Positions 62,914 to 64,000 of a DNA stretch of 64,000 nucleotides are shown here, piece after piece. The first letter of the stretch is position 1. Every line of letters starts with the position of its first letter. This stretch comes from Pseudomonas sp. LS.1a (lineage in GTDB: Bacteria > Pseudomonadota > Gammaproteobacteria > Pseudomonadales > Pseudomonadaceae). Under the pieces are notes generated by a model. That model was not told the DNA's origin, made no database searches, and was given only the letters and a program-made list of their open reading frames with translations. The position numbers were made by a program, and so were the translations under genes. Location of the stretch: the NCBI RefSeq assembly GCF_022533585.1, contig NZ_CP092827.1:56001-120000 (forward strand), read 5' to 3'.

Positions 62914-64000
62914 ATGGGCGCGCTATCACATCTGCGGGTGCTGGACCTTTCTCGCGTGCTGGCCGGCCCCTGGTCTGGCCAGATTCTCGCTGACCTTGGT
63001 GCCGATGTGATCAAGGTCGAGCGCCCTGGCAGTGGTGACGATACCCGCTCGTGGGGGCCGCCCTTCCTCAAGGATGCCGAGGGTGAGAACACCGGTGAGG
63101 CGGCCTATTATCTGTCGGCCAACCGCAACAAGCGCTCGGTGACCATCGACTTCACCCAGGCCGAGGGGCAGCGCCTGGTGCGTGAACTGGCGGTGAAGTC
63201 CGATATCGTCATCGAGAACTTCAAGGTGGGTGGGTTGGCTGCCTATGGCCTGGACTACCAGAGCCTGAAGGCGATCAACCCGCGGCTTATCTATTGTTCC
63301 ATCACTGGGTTTGGCCAGACCGGGCCTTATGCCAAGCGCGCGGGTTATGACTTCATGATCCAGGGGCTGGGCGGGCTGATGAGCCTGACTGGCCGTCCGG
63401 AGGGTGAAGAAGGTGCGGGGCCGGTCAAGGTGGGGGTGGCGCTGACCGATATCCTGACCGGGCTGTATTCCACGGTGGCGATCCTCGCTGCCCTCGCCCA
63501 TCGGGAGCAGACCGGGGTGGGCCAGCATGTCGACATGGCGTTGCTCGATGTGCAGGTGGCCTGCCTGGCGAACCAGGCCATGAACTACCTGACCACGGGC
63601 AACCCGCCTCGTCGCCTGGGGAATGCGCATCCCAATATCGTGCCTTATCAGGATTTTCCGACGGCGGATGGCGACTTCATCCTTACCGTGGGTAACGACA
63701 GCCAGTTCCGCAAGTTCGCCGAGGTGGCCGGGCAGCCGCAATGGGCGGACGATCCACGCTTCGTTACCAACAAGCTGCGGGTGGCCAACCGGGCCGAGCT
63801 GATTCCGCTGATCCGCCAGGCCACGGTGTTCAAGACCACGGCGCAGTGGGTGAGCCAGCTGGAGGCTGCAGGGGTGCCGTGCGGGCCAATCAACGACCTG
63901 GCGCAGATGTTCCAGGACCCGCAGGTGCTGGCGCGCGGGTTGGCGGTGAGCATTCCGCATCCGTTGGCGGGAAGTGTGCCGCAGGTGGCGAGCCCGATAC
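62914..64000 (+). CDS. gcdG: Succinyl-CoA:glutarate CoA-transferase (CaiB/BaiF family III), 3' end cut
   Basis: The product activates glutarate by moving CoA from succinyl-CoA, giving glutaryl-CoA for GcdH. The frame opens MGALSHLRVLDLSRVLAGPW and stays open to the window edge (362 codons seen, family about 400). Family III features are LADLGADVIKVERPGSGDDT, ANRNKRSVTIDF and GFGQTGPYAKRAGYDFMIQG, the last two quoted in part. The catalytic Asp lies in KVGVALTDILTGLYS. AAGGAG lies nine bases before the ATG. It is in an operon with gcdH. The C-terminal part is outside the window. Confidence 0.95.
   Translation, partial: MGALSHLRVLDLSRVLAGPWSGQILADLGADVIKVERPGSGDDTRSWGPPFLKDAEGENTGEAAYYLSANRNKRSVTIDFTQAEGQRLVRELAVKSDIVIENFKVGGLAAYGLDYQSLKAINPRLIYCSITGFGQTGPYAKRAGYDFMIQGLGGLMSLTGRPEGEEGAGPVKVGVALTDILTGLYSTVAILAALAHREQTGVGQHVDMALLDVQVACLANQAMNYLTTGNPPRRLGNAHPNIVPYQDFPTADGDFILTVGNDSQFRKFAEVAGQPQWADDPRFVTNKLRVANRAELIPLIRQATVFKTTAQWVSQLEAAGVPCGPINDLAQMFQDPQVLARGLAVSIPHPLAGSVPQVASPI

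Noticed and set aside
61556..62929. Long N-terminal extension of the LysR regulator on the minus strand
   Set aside because: It runs antisense through gcdH. The conserved regulator N-terminus starts at 61555.

Overview
This 64 kb window is an ordinary chromosomal backbone segment of a Pseudomonas of the P. putida group. The evidence is the high GC content, the typical gene order (caa3 oxidase cluster, metNIQ, katE, znu/zur, polA-engB, algB-kinB, pntAA-AB-B, gcdH-gcdG) and many copies of the REP element built on GCGGGTTTACCCGC / TGTGGGAGCGG that is abundant in that species group. No prophage, insertion sequence, CRISPR array, tRNA or rRNA was found. The window opens inside a SulP transporter gene and closes inside the glutarate CoA-transferase gene.

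Region 1 (0-10.2 kb) is a complete aa3/caa3 cytochrome c oxidase cluster: coxB, coxA, ctaG and coxC, a small convergent twin-membrane protein gene, SURF1, an anchored protein of unknown function, heme A synthase, heme O synthase and a Sco copper chaperone. Region 2 (10.2-20.5 kb) holds methionine import (metN-metI-metQ), an HPII-type catalase, a lipoprotein, zinc uptake with its repressor (znuB-znuC-zur, divergent znuA), homoserine kinase and a DUF2782 protein. Region 3 (20.5-27.2 kb) holds polA, an ErsA/Spot 42-type small RNA with an AlgU-like promoter, engB, two cytochromes c, dsbA and an EEP-fold hydrolase.

Region 4 (27.2-37.2 kb) is a signalling and envelope block: a diguanylate cyclase, a lipoprotein amidase, a CSS-EAL phosphodiesterase, the KinB/AlgB two-component pair, a triple-BON periplasmic protein and a small operon (one-span protein, DUF1328, Ivy-type lysozyme inhibitor). 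The BON gene and the small operon each have an upstream GG-N10-GC sigma-54 promoter next to algB, whose product has the GAFTGA sigma-54 contact motif. This local circuit is the most interesting inference in the window.

Region 5 (37.2-51.7 kb) is mostly transport: a GltP-type symporter, a fused SpmA/SpmB protein, a four-gene Mla-like lipid ABC system with a STAS-fused permease, a DUF5924 membrane protein, an anchored M16 protease, a Na/Pi cotransporter family protein, TerC, CitMHS and a GFA-family protein. Region 6 (51.7-55.3 kb) has a DUF4105 protein, three tandem DUF2388 paralogues and a DUF1127 protein, with repeated ACTGT/ACAGT motifs upstream. Region 7 (55.6-64 kb) is central metabolism: an acetyl-CoA hydrolase/CoA-transferase, the three-subunit transhydrogenase, and the glutarate catabolic operon gcdH-gcdG with its divergent LysR regulator and a candidate palindromic operator.

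REP pairs mark nearly every junction where two genes converge. One of them is a perfect 45-bp inverted repeat.
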